Shown: piece by piece, positions 33,690 to 42,266 of the stretch
Position numbering within the stretch: position 1 is the stretch's first letter
How the letters are laid out: every line of letters starts with the position of its first letter
Origin: Salinigranum rubrum
Lineage (GTDB): Archaea; Halobacteriota; Halobacteria; Halobacteriales; Haloferacaceae
Reading direction: 5' to 3'
DNA: 64,000 nucleotides
Assembly: GCF_002906575.1 (NCBI RefSeq)
Contig: NZ_CP026309.1
Coordinates: 930,001-994,000, forward strand
The notes under the pieces: model-generated
Told to the model about the DNA's origin: nothing
The model's input: only the letters and a program-made list of their open reading frames with translations
The model's database searches: none
Translations under genes and position numbers: made by a program

Positions 33690-34223
33690 TCACCCGAGCA
33701 GGTACTTCAGCACGGGGCGCTGGCGAACGAACTCCGTCGCTTCGAGCATCCGGTCGAGGCCGAGGATGCGGCCCGCGGCGAGGGTGCCGACGACCACGAA
33801 CATCAGGAGACCGAACAGGTCACCGTTGACGTAGCCGTGCGCCCAGTCGGCGTTCCCCAGGTAGAAGAACACCATCAGGAACGCGCCCCAGAAGGCGGCA
33901 AAGCGGGTGAACGCGCCCAGGATGAGCGCGAGTCCGATGAGCGTCTGGCCGACGGGGATGGCGAGGTTCGTGAAGCCGAGCAGCCACGGCGTCTCCGCGG
34001 CGAAGAGGAAGAAGCCGTGGATGGGGCTACCGGCCGTCCCGTTCGCCAGCCACCCGGCCGCGTTGAACGCCTCGCCCGAGACGAAGGTGTACTTGCTCAC
34101 CCCGGCGTTGAGGAACCAGTAGCCAGTGATGAGCCGCAGCATGACCGTCACGTATCCAGTAATCGACTCCGAGTAGGTGAATTCGATGGGCTTGCCAAAC
34201 CACTCGACTCTGTTGGTAGTCAT
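33690..34223 (-). CDS. DoxX family membrane protein
   Basis: A 177-aa membrane protein with four hydrophobic helices, matching the DoxX/quinol-oxidase-subunit-like family. It shows VMLRLITGYWFLNAGVSKYTF in helix 1, LGFTNLAIPVGQTLIGLALILG in helix 2, FAAFWGAFLMVFFYLGNADW in helix 3 and LLMFVVVGTLAAGRILGLDR in helix 4. Haloarchaeal members sit in the cytoplasmic membrane; some relatives reduce sulfur or modulate redox stress, but the role here is unknown. The ATG at 34223 excludes a basic upstream extension. Confidence 0.85.
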   Translation of the reverse strand: MTTNRVEWFGKPIEFTYSESITGYVTVMLRLITGYWFLNAGVSKYTFVSGEAFNAAGWLANGTAGSPIHGFFLFAAETPWLLGFTNLAIPVGQTLIGLALILGAFTRFAAFWGAFLMVFFYLGNADWAHGYVNGDLFGLLMFVVVGTLAAGRILGLDRMLEATEFVRQRPVLKYLLG

Positions 34224-34544
34224 GATCGTTCTCCACTTCCTCCTACTCCGAGAGAGAGCGTATAACCGATCTGTGGCTCTCACGACCCGAGAAACGGGGT
34301 GGTAGAGTCACTGAAACCCCCGAAAACGACTTCACGAGCCGTTAATCCGGAAGGTTCGCCCGCCGCGTGCGATCGGTCGTTCCCCGCCTCGACCGACGCG
34401 AAGCGCCCGACGTTCTCGGGCGAAGAACGACAGCGTTTTGTCCCGAACCTCGATACTCACCCCATGGTCGCACAGACGATGGATCGCGTTCCGCGACGAC
34501 GGTGACCGTCCTTCCGATGGAGCTAGTGCAGGGGGTGGCTCACG
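34224..34544. other. Intergenic region between divergent genes, no feature recognised
   Basis: About 320 bases between doxX-like and the 34545 gene. Open frames across it have poor codon statistics, and I see no RNA gene or repeat. It should contain the two divergent promoters; AT-rich patches occur at about 34258-34270 and 34345-34355. Confidence 0.4.
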
Positions 34545-35327
34545 ATGTTGACTGGTGAGCGCGCCGTCGCCGAGACGGGCCTCGACGCGCTCGCGCTGAA
34601 GCCCGCCGAGTGCGACGTGCGCCGCGCGCTGGACGTGCCGCTGCCGACGGTCGCCATCGACTACGAGGGCCGCGAGTCGCTGCCCGACTCCGAGGTCCTC
34701 GCCCGCCTCGCCGCCGAGAAGACGGTCCGCCTGACGATTCCCGTGCGCGCCGACGGTTTCGACCCGCTGGGCGACGACTCCCGCTGGGCGTCGATCCCCG
34801 AGCGCGTCGAGCGAGTGCTCGTCGCGGGCCACGGCGCGTATCTCTCCGACGACGAGAAGAAACGCGCCGTCGCTCCCAGACTCCGCGCGGCGCGCGAGCG
34901 AGCCCCCGGCGCGTGGGTCGGCACCGAGGGCATCGAACGCATCGCGCTCGCCGCCGGCGGGACGCAGTACGAACTCCTCTCGCGGTCGACGAAGCGGGAC
35001 GTTCGCGCGCTCCGCGCCGCGGGGTTCGACGGACAGGTGGCGCTGTACGCTCCGACGGTGCTGACCGACGACGAGGACGTCGTGCTCGACGCCGTGGGGT
35101 CGTACGCGGCGCGCCGTCGTCCCGTCGCCCGCGCGCTTCCCGACGGCGCATCGGTCGACGCCACGGCCGCGGGACGCGCCCGAGAGGTACTCTCCGCGGC
35201 GGTCCGCGACTACGCGCTCGTCGGCGCGCCCGACGTGGTCCGCGAGCAGGTTCGCGAACTCAGAGAGGTCGGCGTCGACATCGTCGTCGGCTACCCCGCC
35301 CGCGGCGTCGACGAGTTCTGCGGGTAA
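34545..35327 (+). CDS. Luciferase-like monooxygenase-related protein (DUF7388-like)
   Basis: A 260-aa protein conserved in haloarchaea. It starts MLTGERAVAETGLDALALKP, has a TIM-barrel-like alternation (VAIDYEGRESLPDSEVLARL, VGTEGIERIALAAGG, ALYAPTVL) and ends with ALVGAPDVVREQVRELREVGVDIVVGYPARG. That C-terminal pattern is the one seen at the end of F420/FMN-dependent luciferase-like monooxygenases. Cofactor and substrate are unknown, and the luciferase link is an inference from the end of the protein only. The following gene starts 72 bases later. Confidence 0.7.
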   Translation: MLTGERAVAETGLDALALKPAECDVRRALDVPLPTVAIDYEGRESLPDSEVLARLAAEKTVRLTIPVRADGFDPLGDDSRWASIPERVERVLVAGHGAYLSDDEKKRAVAPRLRAARERAPGAWVGTEGIERIALAAGGTQYELLSRSTKRDVRALRAAGFDGQVALYAPTVLTDDEDVVLDAVGSYAARRRPVARALPDGASVDATAAGRAREVLSAAVRDYALVGAPDVVREQVRELREVGVDIVVGYPARGVDEFCG

Positions 35328-35399
35328 TTCTCCCGGTCGTCTCCGGTCTGTCTCCGTTTCTTCGTCGTCGATAAGTCGTCGCCCTCCCGAGCACCTCGT

Positions 35400-36176
35400 A
35401 TGAGCCCGCCACTGCTCGCGGACTGCTCGACCGCCGCGGCCGCCGACCTGCTCGACGACGCCGACGTCGCACTCTTGCCGACCGGCGCGACGGAACAGCA
35501 CGGACCGCACCTCCCGCTCGGGACCGACACGCGGGCCGCCCGCGGGGTGACGGCCCGACTCGACCGCGAGGACTGCGTCGTTCTCCCTCCCCTCGCGGTC
35601 GGCGTGAGCGACCACCACCGGCAGTTCTCGGGGACGCTCTCGGTGTCGCCCGAGACGTTCGAGGCGTACGTGCGAGAGACCGTCGAGAGCCTCGCCGCGC
35701 ACGGCCTGCGGAAGGTCGTCGTCGTGAACGGCCACGGGGGTAACGACGACGCACTCCGGCGGGTCGCGCGTCGGCTCCGGGCGGCGGAGACGGCGTTCGT
35801 CGTCCCGTGGAACTGGTGGTCGAACCTCACAGACGAGCACGAGGAACTGTTCGGCCGCGACCACGTCGGGCACGCGGGCGCGGCCGAGACGAGCGCCGTG
35901 AGCGCGCTGGCACCCGACCTCGTCGACGAGAAGCGGGTCGGGGAGGCGGACGCCGGAGCGGGGGACGTCTGGGGCGTCCACGTCGGCGGCGCGATGGTAC
36001 TCGACGACGCCGCGGACTTCTCGGATAACGGCGTCGTCGGCGTCCCGTCCGACGGCAGCGCCGAGGCGGGTGAGCGACTCCTCGACGCCGCCGTCGCGGA
36101 CCTCGACAGGGTGTGCGACTGGCTCGGGTCACGGGCGTTCGCGTCGCTCCTTCCGGCCGAACACCAGGGCCGCTGA
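35400..36176 (+). CDS. Creatininase family protein (ArfB-like amidohydrolase)
   Basis: A 258-aa metal-dependent amidohydrolase. Ligand motifs are LPTGATEQHGPHLPLGTD (about 26-43), VNGHGGNDDALR (about 117) and HVGHAGAAETS (about 157-167), all diagnostic of the creatininase fold. The archaeal member ArfB deformylates an intermediate in riboflavin and F420 synthesis (known in methanogens), and this is the most likely role (inference). A direct creatinine substrate is unlikely in this setting. It follows the luciferase-like gene and may be co-expressed. Confidence 0.85.
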   Translation: MSPPLLADCSTAAAADLLDDADVALLPTGATEQHGPHLPLGTDTRAARGVTARLDREDCVVLPPLAVGVSDHHRQFSGTLSVSPETFEAYVRETVESLAAHGLRKVVVVNGHGGNDDALRRVARRLRAAETAFVVPWNWWSNLTDEHEELFGRDHVGHAGAAETSAVSALAPDLVDEKRVGEADAGAGDVWGVHVGGAMVLDDAADFSDNGVVGVPSDGSAEAGERLLDAAVADLDRVCDWLGSRAFASLLPAEHQGR

Positions 36177-36223
36177 GCCGATTCGGAGCGAGTCCGAGAG
36201 GAGCGAGAACGTGTCGACCCGGC

Positions 36224-36673
36224 TCAGGGCGCGTCGGCGTCGTCCGTGTCGTCGCTTTCGACCTCCTCGTCTCGGACCTCGACGTCCGTCGCGCGGTCGT
36301 CTTTGGGGATTCGAATCCGCAGGGTGCCGTTGTCGGCGAGCGTCGCGGACGCGCCGTCGGCGTTGACCGCCGCGTCGTCGGGGAGCGTCACCTCTCCGTC
36401 GAGCGAGAGACCGCGGCCGGGGAAGCGCATCTCGAAGCCCTCGTAGAACTCACGGAACCGGTCGATGCGGACCTGCACCTGCCCGTCGAGGAAGCGGACC
36501 TGGACGTCCGAGCGCTGGATGCCCGGGGCGTCGAAGACGACCAAATACGCGTCGTCGCTCTCGAGGAGGTCGTACGGGAGGGGTTTTCGTTCCTGAACGC
36601 GACTCATCCCGCGCCCGACCCGCTCGAGGACCGTGTTGGCGACCGACTCTCCGATCTCACGAATACCTGTCAT
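36224..36673 (-). CDS. Small heat shock protein, Hsp20/alpha-crystallin family
   Basis: A 149-aa chaperone. The alpha-crystallin domain covers residues of about 38-128, starting YDLLESDDAYLVVFDAPGIQRSDVQVRF and ending LADNGTLRIRIPKDD, where the usual GVL motif reads GTL. An N-terminal arm of 35 residues and a very acidic C-terminal tail (DDTDDADAP) flank it. It holds unfolded proteins for refolding and would partner the thermosome at 46.5 kb. The C-terminal IxI motif is not obvious except IRIP. Confidence 0.85.
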   Translation of the reverse strand: MTGIREIGESVANTVLERVGRGMSRVQERKPLPYDLLESDDAYLVVFDAPGIQRSDVQVRFLDGQVQVRIDRFREFYEGFEMRFPGRGLSLDGEVTLPDDAAVNADGASATLADNGTLRIRIPKDDRATDVEVRDEEVESDDTDDADAP

Positions 36674-36745
36674 CGTTCGTACCCGGAGCTAGCGGCCGGC
36701 GGGAGAAAAGCGTTGTTCGATTGCGCTACTCACCCGGTGCTCCGC

Positions 36746-36904
36746 TCACAACTCGATGAGTTCGAGCGTGTCGGTCTCCCCGCAGTAGGGACACTGCAGG
36801 TCCTCGACGGAGAGGTCGTCGGGGACGTCGTACGTGTAGTGGTTCTCGAACATGTCCAGCTCACACTCGTCGTTGAGACACCGGAGTTCCTCCGTCTTTG
36901 GCAT
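36746..36904 (-). CDS. Small zinc-binding protein (DUF7559-like)
   Basis: A 52-aa protein, MPKTEELRCLNDECELDMFE, with one CxxxxC pair (Cys9, Cys14) and a CPYCGETD pair near residue 38. The intervening NHYTYDVPDDLSVEDLQ is conserved in haloarchaeal relatives that I recall as DUF7559. It is probably a single zinc-ribbon. The start at 36904 is set by the family. Function unknown. Confidence 0.75.
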   Translation of the reverse strand: MPKTEELRCLNDECELDMFENHYTYDVPDDLSVEDLQCPYCGETDTLELIEL

Positions 36905-37065
36905 GCTCGACTCTTCTGGCGGGGTGCCGATACCTTTTTCGAAGACGGATATCGTGTGACCGTCTCGAACGTTCGGCGGCGTTCGCGTCCGGAGTCGACT
37001 GGCGGCGGGGACGTCCGCCGGACCAGTCGTCGTCGGCCGTGAACGCGGAGGCGTTCCGATTCGCC

Positions 37066-38829
37066 TTACGAGTCGTCGATGCGCTCGCCGTCGAGAGTGA
37101 CGGTCGCGCCGTCGGTCAGTTCGACGATCTCGACGACCTCGCCTTCGAGTTCGAACGTGTCGGTGTTCCACCGGTACAGTTCGCCCTCGATGATGCCGTT
37201 CTTGGCGGAGTCCCCTCGCTCGTCCGTGGACGCGGTTCCCTCGTACCGGATCCGGTAGTCGTACCGACCGTCCCCCGCCCCGTGTACCACGAGCTTCCGG
37301 ACGCCGTCGGAGGCGGAGTCGTCGGAGCCACCACTAGAGTCGTCGGAGTCGTCGGAGCCGTCGTTGGCATCGTCGGAGTCGTCGGAGCCGTCGGAACTGT
37401 CGTCGGCGCTGTCGTCCGCACTCGTGGCTCCGGAGAGGGGACAACTCCCGTCGAATCGAAGCTTCGAGGTGCTGAGCGTGGCGTTGTTCGTGACGGTCGG
37501 GCGGCCGTCCACGTTGATGTTCGTGTTCACGACCTCGCACCCGCTCGAATCGGAGACGCTGACGCCGTCACGGCCACCCGTCATCTGAATACACGAGTCA
37601 CGAACCGTGCTGTCGGGCCGACGGAACAACTCCACCGCGGGGGACCCGCTGGAGTCACCCGTGATCGTGACGTTCTCGATGGTTACTCCCCAGGGCCGCT
37701 CCGCGGTCCTGCCGAGGCGAGCCTGTCTCACCGGGTCGTCGACACGAATCGGCCGAACCCCGTCGGCGTTCATCTCGAACTGGCAGTCGCGCACGGTCAT
37801 CGAGCCTGCCGACCCGTCGACCCAGAGCGCGGTGACGGGCTTGGGGACCGAGTCGTAGGTGAACGTACACCCCTCGACCGAGCCGCCCGACTCGCCGCGC
37901 TGGTCCGTCTCCCAGACGATCATGTTCGGGTTGATGAGCGGGGTACTGTTGACTCGGTCGGCGGCGTCCGAGTCGACGATGAACTCGGAGTCTTTGACGT
38001 ACGACCCGTCACCGCCGATTCTGACCGCCGCCTGATTGTTGTTGACGAACGTGCAGTCTTCGATCCGAACGTCCCCGGACGGGGCCGACGCGTAGATGCC
38101 GTTCTCGCCCGCGTTCTCGAACCGGCTGTTCCGAACGTAGAGCCGTCCTCTGTGTCTCGCCCCCGCCCAGATGATGCCCGGGGCGTTCGGGTCGTTCGTC
38201 TTGCTCCGGTGTGGCTTGATTTCGGTGCCGCCCGTCCGTTCGACGCCGTCGACGATTCCCTCGCCGTCCGGGTCGAGTACCACCGGACTGAGGGTCACGA
38301 CGGCGCCGTTGCTCTCGGTCGGATTGAACCCGATGAAGTGGACGTCCTGGACGCGGAGGTTGTCGTAGACGACGATCCTGAGTCCGAGTTTCCCCCGTCT
38401 TCGCTGGCTGTAGTCGAGTGCGACGTTCTCGACGAGCACACCGTTCCCGTTCCACGTGTTTATCGCCTGGAGGCCCTCTCTGGAGTTCGAGACGAATCGA
38501 ACGTCCTCGGGGTCGTCGCCGAGCCCTCGCATTCCCCAGTTCTCGGGGCCTCCGACTCGAATCTCGTCGCGGATGCGGTACTCGCCCGGGGGGAACTCGA
38601 CGAGCGTATCCCCCTGTCGCATCGTCCGTTCGAGCGCACCGTCGATAGCGCGATTCCCGTTCGGGTCCATCCCGAGGTCGTCGACCGCGTCGACGACCCG
38701 TTCGAACTGGATGCCGTACCGCTCGGTCGACGCCGCGCTCGCCACACCGCTGCTCAGTGCCCCGGCCGCGAGTCCGGCGCCGGTGAACTTGAGCAGTTGT
38801 CGGCGGTTCAATCTATTTTTGTCTGTCAT
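37066..38829 (-). CDS. Tat-exported right-handed beta-helix (pectate-lyase-like) protein
   Basis: A 587-aa secreted protein. The N terminus has a twin-arginine signal: NRRQLLKFTGAG (RR at 9-10), a hydrophobic run and an ASAAS cleavage region near residue 33. A pectate-lyase-3-like start follows (about 60-90), then tandem parallel beta-helix rungs (VENVALDY, VQDVHFIGF, VRNSRFENAGENGIYAS, IEDCTFVNNNQAAVRIGG and others). From about 480 to 515 there is an Asp/Ser/Gly-only linker, and then a small C-terminal beta domain of about 70 residues. It probably binds or cleaves extracellular polysaccharide (inference); no catalytic triad is obvious. Confidence 0.85.
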   Translation of the reverse strand: MTDKNRLNRRQLLKFTGAGLAAGALSSGVASAASTERYGIQFERVVDAVDDLGMDPNGNRAIDGALERTMRQGDTLVEFPPGEYRIRDEIRVGGPENWGMRGLGDDPEDVRFVSNSREGLQAINTWNGNGVLVENVALDYSQRRRGKLGLRIVVYDNLRVQDVHFIGFNPTESNGAVVTLSPVVLDPDGEGIVDGVERTGGTEIKPHRSKTNDPNAPGIIWAGARHRGRLYVRNSRFENAGENGIYASAPSGDVRIEDCTFVNNNQAAVRIGGDGSYVKDSEFIVDSDAADRVNSTPLINPNMIVWETDQRGESGGSVEGCTFTYDSVPKPVTALWVDGSAGSMTVRDCQFEMNADGVRPIRVDDPVRQARLGRTAERPWGVTIENVTITGDSSGSPAVELFRRPDSTVRDSCIQMTGGRDGVSVSDSSGCEVVNTNINVDGRPTVTNNATLSTSKLRFDGSCPLSGATSADDSADDSSDGSDDSDDANDGSDDSDDSSGGSDDSASDGVRKLVVHGAGDGRYDYRIRYEGTASTDERGDSAKNGIIEGELYRWNTDTFELEGEVVEIVELTDGATVTLDGERIDDS

Positions 38830-39091
38830 TCCCTCGTCGTCTCTCCGTTTTCGGTGATTGCTGTCATCGTCCTCTGGCCGCGAGCGGACGGTTTAGTTGT
38901 CACTCGTCCATGAGTCCAACAGCCGCTCGCAGATTATCATTAAATCACCCGTTGAAGTAGTCTATGGTATGGATATCGAGCGAATTAGCAGAATTTCGTT
39001 TGTTCACTAAGGACGCCTCGAGAACGCTTGTGACTCGGCACGCGCCGCCCGGACCGTGCCGTTTACCCACGCCGGGAGCGAACCACGAGCC

Positions 39092-40843
39092 ATGACAGAG
39101 GCACCGACATCGACGCCGTCGGGGGGGACGCGCGACCCGGCGTCCCTCCAGGTCGTCATCGTCGACGGCTACGTCGACGAACCCGCCCACTTCGGCGTGC
39201 CGCCGTACATCTCCACGTACCCGCGCTACACGGCCGGCGCGCTCGTCGATGCCGGCGTTCCACCCCAGCAGGTCACGTACCACACCATCGACGAACTCCG
39301 CGATGATCGACAGAAGTGGCGGGCCGTCGCCGACGCCGACCTGTTCGTCTACGTCGGCGGCATGACCGTCCCCGGGAAGTACGTGGGAGGAACGCCCGCG
39401 GAGCCGGACGAGGTGAGGGAGCTGGCGTGGACCGCCGACGGGACGACGCTGATGGGCGGCCCCGTGAAGTTCGGCGTCGGCGAGAAGAACGAGGGCGCCT
39501 CCGACACCGAGCGCAAGGACCTCGACTACGACTTCGTCGCGAAGGGCGACGTCGAGGCCGCCGCGTACGACCTCGTCTCCGCCGGACTGGAGGGGTTCGA
39601 CGACCGCATGCGCGAGTACAGCGAGGTGGAGCGGTGGGCTTCGAAGGGAGCGTTCGTCGTCGAGCAACACCCCAACCATCCGGACTACCTCATCGCGGAA
39701 CTGGAGACTTCCCGCGGCTGTGCGTACCGGTGCTCGTTCTGCACCGAGCCACTGTACGGCGACCCGAACTTCCGAACCCCTGGGTCGGTGGTTCGAGAGG
39801 TCGACCGCCTCTCCGATTCGGGTGTGAGACACTTCCGAATCGGCAGACAGGCCGACATCCTCGCTTTTGGCGGCGACGGCGAGGCGCCCAACCCCGACGC
39901 GCTCCGGGAGCTGTACGGCGGTATCCGCGAGGTCGTCCCCGACCTGGGTACCTTACACCTCGACAACATGAATCCCGTGACCATCGTCGACTATCCCGAG
40001 CGGTCGAGGGAGGCGATCAGAATCATCGCCGAGCACAACACGCCCGGCGACACGGCGGCGTTCGGCCTCGAATCGGCCGATCCCGTGGTCCAAGCGGAGA
40101 ACAACCTCCTCGTCTCGGCCGACGAGTGTCTCGAAGCCGTCCGTGTCGTCAACGAGGAAGGGGGCTGGCGCCCCGGCGACGAGGAGAAGCGCGGCCCCTC
40201 GCTTGAGGGTGACCACCTCCCGAAACTCCTCCCGGGCATCAACCTCGTCCACGGCCTCATGGGCGAGCGTCCCGAGACGTACGAGCACAACAAGCGCTTT
40301 CTCGAACGGGTGTACGACGAGGGGCTGATGCTCCGCCGCATCAACATCCGGCAGGTGATGGCGTTCGCGGGAACGGAGATGTCGGAGGCCGGCGCGGACA
40401 TCGCGAAAGAGCACAAACAGCAGTTCAAACCCTACAAGCGAGAGGTCCGCGAGGAGATCGACCGCCCGATGCTGAAGCGCGTCCTCCCGCCGGGGACGGT
40501 CCTCGACGAGGTCCACCTCGAGTATCATCAGGACGGCAAGACGTTCGGCCGCCAGTTGGGAACGTACTCGCTTCTCGTAGCCATTCCCGGCGAGCGGCCG
40601 CTGGGCGAGACGCTCGACGTCGCCGTCGTCGACTACGGTTATCGGTCCGTGACCGGCGTTCCGTACCCACTCGACCTGAACGCGGCGTCGCTGGACGAAC
40701 TCACGTCCATTCCCGGCGTCGGCCAGCGCACGGCGGGCGACATCGTCGTCGGACGCCCCTACGCCGCCGTCGAGGAACTGCCCGGGAGTGCGGACGTCGA
40801 CCTCTCGCGGTTCGTGACGGTCTCGCCCGGGCAGGGCGACTGA
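39092..40843 (+). CDS. Radical SAM protein with C-terminal helix-hairpin-helix
   Basis: A 583-aa protein. The 4Fe-4S motif is CAYRCSFC in ELETSRGCAYRCSFCTEP (about 211-228), and the SAM-binding part of the barrel follows (FGLESADPVVQAENN). The N-terminal 200 residues resemble a B12-binding-like Rossmann domain without an obvious DxHxxG. The C terminus (about 530-583) carries LNAASLDELTSIPGVGQRTAGDI, a helix-hairpin-helix DNA/RNA-binding motif, preceded by a TRAM-like beta domain (LGTYSLLVAIPG). The combination suggests nucleic-acid modification (inference). The ATG at 39092 is preferred over one 12 codons upstream. Confidence 0.85.
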   Translation: MTEAPTSTPSGGTRDPASLQVVIVDGYVDEPAHFGVPPYISTYPRYTAGALVDAGVPPQQVTYHTIDELRDDRQKWRAVADADLFVYVGGMTVPGKYVGGTPAEPDEVRELAWTADGTTLMGGPVKFGVGEKNEGASDTERKDLDYDFVAKGDVEAAAYDLVSAGLEGFDDRMREYSEVERWASKGAFVVEQHPNHPDYLIAELETSRGCAYRCSFCTEPLYGDPNFRTPGSVVREVDRLSDSGVRHFRIGRQADILAFGGDGEAPNPDALRELYGGIREVVPDLGTLHLDNMNPVTIVDYPERSREAIRIIAEHNTPGDTAAFGLESADPVVQAENNLLVSADECLEAVRVVNEEGGWRPGDEEKRGPSLEGDHLPKLLPGINLVHGLMGERPETYEHNKRFLERVYDEGLMLRRINIRQVMAFAGTEMSEAGADIAKEHKQQFKPYKREVREEIDRPMLKRVLPPGTVLDEVHLEYHQDGKTFGRQLGTYSLLVAIPGERPLGETLDVAVVDYGYRSVTGVPYPLDLNAASLDELTSIPGVGQRTAGDIVVGRPYAAVEELPGSADVDLSRFVTVSPGQGD

Positions 40844-40915
40844 TTCCGATTCGAGCCCGTACCGGGACGACGCGGGACGGTCCCGACCTGTCCCACCCGG
40901 TCGCCCGGACGACGC

Positions 40916-41314
40916 TTAAAAGTCCTCTTCGATGATCTCGCCGACGGCGAAGTTCGATTTGACCTCCGTCACCTCGACCTTCACCCGCTCGCCGACCTCC
41001 GCGCCGGGAACGATGATGACGTAGCCACGCTCGACGCGGGCGATACCGTCGCCCTGCTTGCCGATGTCCTCGATTTCGACGTACCGGAGTTCGCCGACCT
41101 CGACGGGGGGTTGCGGCTCCGACGTGTCGGTCTGTTTCCGCTCGGGGCGGGACTCTTCGGCTTCCGTCCGGGAGATGAGCGCGACGCGGTAGATCTCGCC
41201 CGGGTCGACGCTGCCCGTCTCGACCTCACGACGGGGGACCTCGACGACGTACTTGTCGTCCTCGGACCGGACCTCGGCGTTGAACAAACACAGGAGCTTA
41301 TCTGAGATTTCCAT
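40916..41314 (-). CDS. TRAM domain RNA-binding protein
   Basis: A 132-aa protein. Residues of about 72-132 are a TRAM domain (YVEIEDIGKQGDGIARVERG, then VIIVPGAEVGERVKVEVTEV). The N-terminal half starts MEISDKLLCLFNAEV and is a small beta domain followed by an acidic linker. TRAM proteins in archaea bind tRNA/rRNA and behave as RNA chaperones. I chose the ATG at 41314 over upstream in-frame starts because a perfect GGAGGT ribosome-binding site lies six bases before it (41321-41326) and homologues begin at MEIS. Confidence 0.88.
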   Translation of the reverse strand: MEISDKLLCLFNAEVRSEDDKYVVEVPRREVETGSVDPGEIYRVALISRTEAEESRPERKQTDTSEPQPPVEVGELRYVEIEDIGKQGDGIARVERGYVIIVPGAEVGERVKVEVTEVKSNFAVGEIIEEDF

Positions 41315-41320
41315 AGTGAG

Positions 41321-41326
41321 ACCTCC
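41321..41326 (-). promoter_or_regulatory. Shine-Dalgarno site of the TRAM gene
   Basis: GGAGGT on the minus strand, six bases from the ATG at 41314. Many haloarchaeal transcripts are leaderless, so a canonical site here both decides the start and implies a leader. Confidence 0.75.
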
Positions 41327-41477
41327 ATCAGTACTCATATCGGCCGTCATCAAAGAGGTACCGACCGCTCTGACCGCTCCGGGGCGTTCGACGCCGTCGT
41401 TCGTCCCGTTTCGGCCTCGGACGCGTTCGACCGTCCGGGACCGTCCGTGGGCCTCGGGGGACGTCGGCGAGTGCCGA

Positions 41478-42242
41478 CTACGTCCCCTCTCCGAGCGGGC
41501 GCCCGTCCGGCCGCTTCTGTCCCTCGGAGTCGTGAACCACCACCCCGTCGACGCTCGTGGGGCGGTAGTTGTCCCGCACGCCGATGGCCTCCTCCAGTTC
41601 GCGGACGGCCCGCGTCTTCAACGCCGTCGCCAGTTCCTCGGCGTCCTCCCGCGAGATGTCGCGTCCGAGACCCTCACACTCGTGGGCCCGGACCATCCCC
41701 TCGGTGTCGACCGCTTCCCCCATCGGTTGGCTCGTCCCGCCGAGCGCGACGCTGAACGGGTACGTCCGACAGACGAGCGGCCGGTCCTCGTGGACCGCAC
41801 ACGCCCCTTCGCCCCCCTCCTCGCGGTAGAAGGTACAGTCGCCACAGTCGCTCGTCTGCAGCGCCCACTCGAACGTCTCTCCCCCTCCCTCCTCGCCGAG
41901 CCCGTACGGCATCGGCCGGGCGACGTCGCGCCAGTCGTACGCTTCGCCCTCCTCGCCCGCCGCCATCAGCCGCCGAACCTCGTCGGGGAACACCGTCGCC
42001 GTGTGTGGCTCCCGTCCGCTCGGTTCGTCCTCGCCCCGCTCGCTTCCGTCCCGCCCGCCTTCGGCTCGTCCGTCCTCGTCAACGCCGTCGCTCCCGCACG
42101 TCTCGTACCCCTTGCAACAGGCGCCACAGCGGGTGCACTCGAAGCCGATGGACTCGATGGCGTCGGCGAGCGCGGCGACGTCGAGGTCGCGGGCGCGGGC
42201 GAGTTCGGTCTCCAGCGACGGGGGCGGAGAGGACGATGACAC
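41478..42242 (-). CDS. YkgJ family Fe-S/zinc cysteine-cluster protein
   Basis: A 254-aa protein with a GTG start. The YkgJ cysteine cluster is present: CTRCGACCKG (about 36-45), CGDCTFY (about 133) and CAVHEDRPLVCRTYPF (about 147-162). These Cys residues form a metal centre of unsettled nature. A loop rich in Gly/Asp/Arg (about 50-80) is inserted between the first and second groups. Function unknown. It starts 24 bases after the end of the metallo-hydrolase gene, so the two probably form an operon. Confidence 0.85.
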   Translation of the reverse strand: MSSSSPPPSLETELARARDLDVAALADAIESIGFECTRCGACCKGYETCGSDGVDEDGRAEGGRDGSERGEDEPSGREPHTATVFPDEVRRLMAAGEEGEAYDWRDVARPMPYGLGEEGGGETFEWALQTSDCGDCTFYREEGGEGACAVHEDRPLVCRTYPFSVALGGTSQPMGEAVDTEGMVRAHECEGLGRDISREDAEELATALKTRAVRELEEAIGVRDNYRPTSVDGVVVHDSEGQKRPDGRPLGEGT

Positions 42243-42266
42243 ACCCCTCTCTCGTGGCGGCCCGGA

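Noticed and set aside
29069-39041. Shared word GTGACTCGGCACG near 29069 and 39029 as a common operator
   Set aside because: Only 13 bases, once in each place, not at matching distances from start codons; could be chance.
38945-39832. 295-codon minus-strand frame over the start of the radical SAM gene
   Set aside because: Shadow frame; no motif, and the plus strand encodes a conserved iron-sulfur enzyme.
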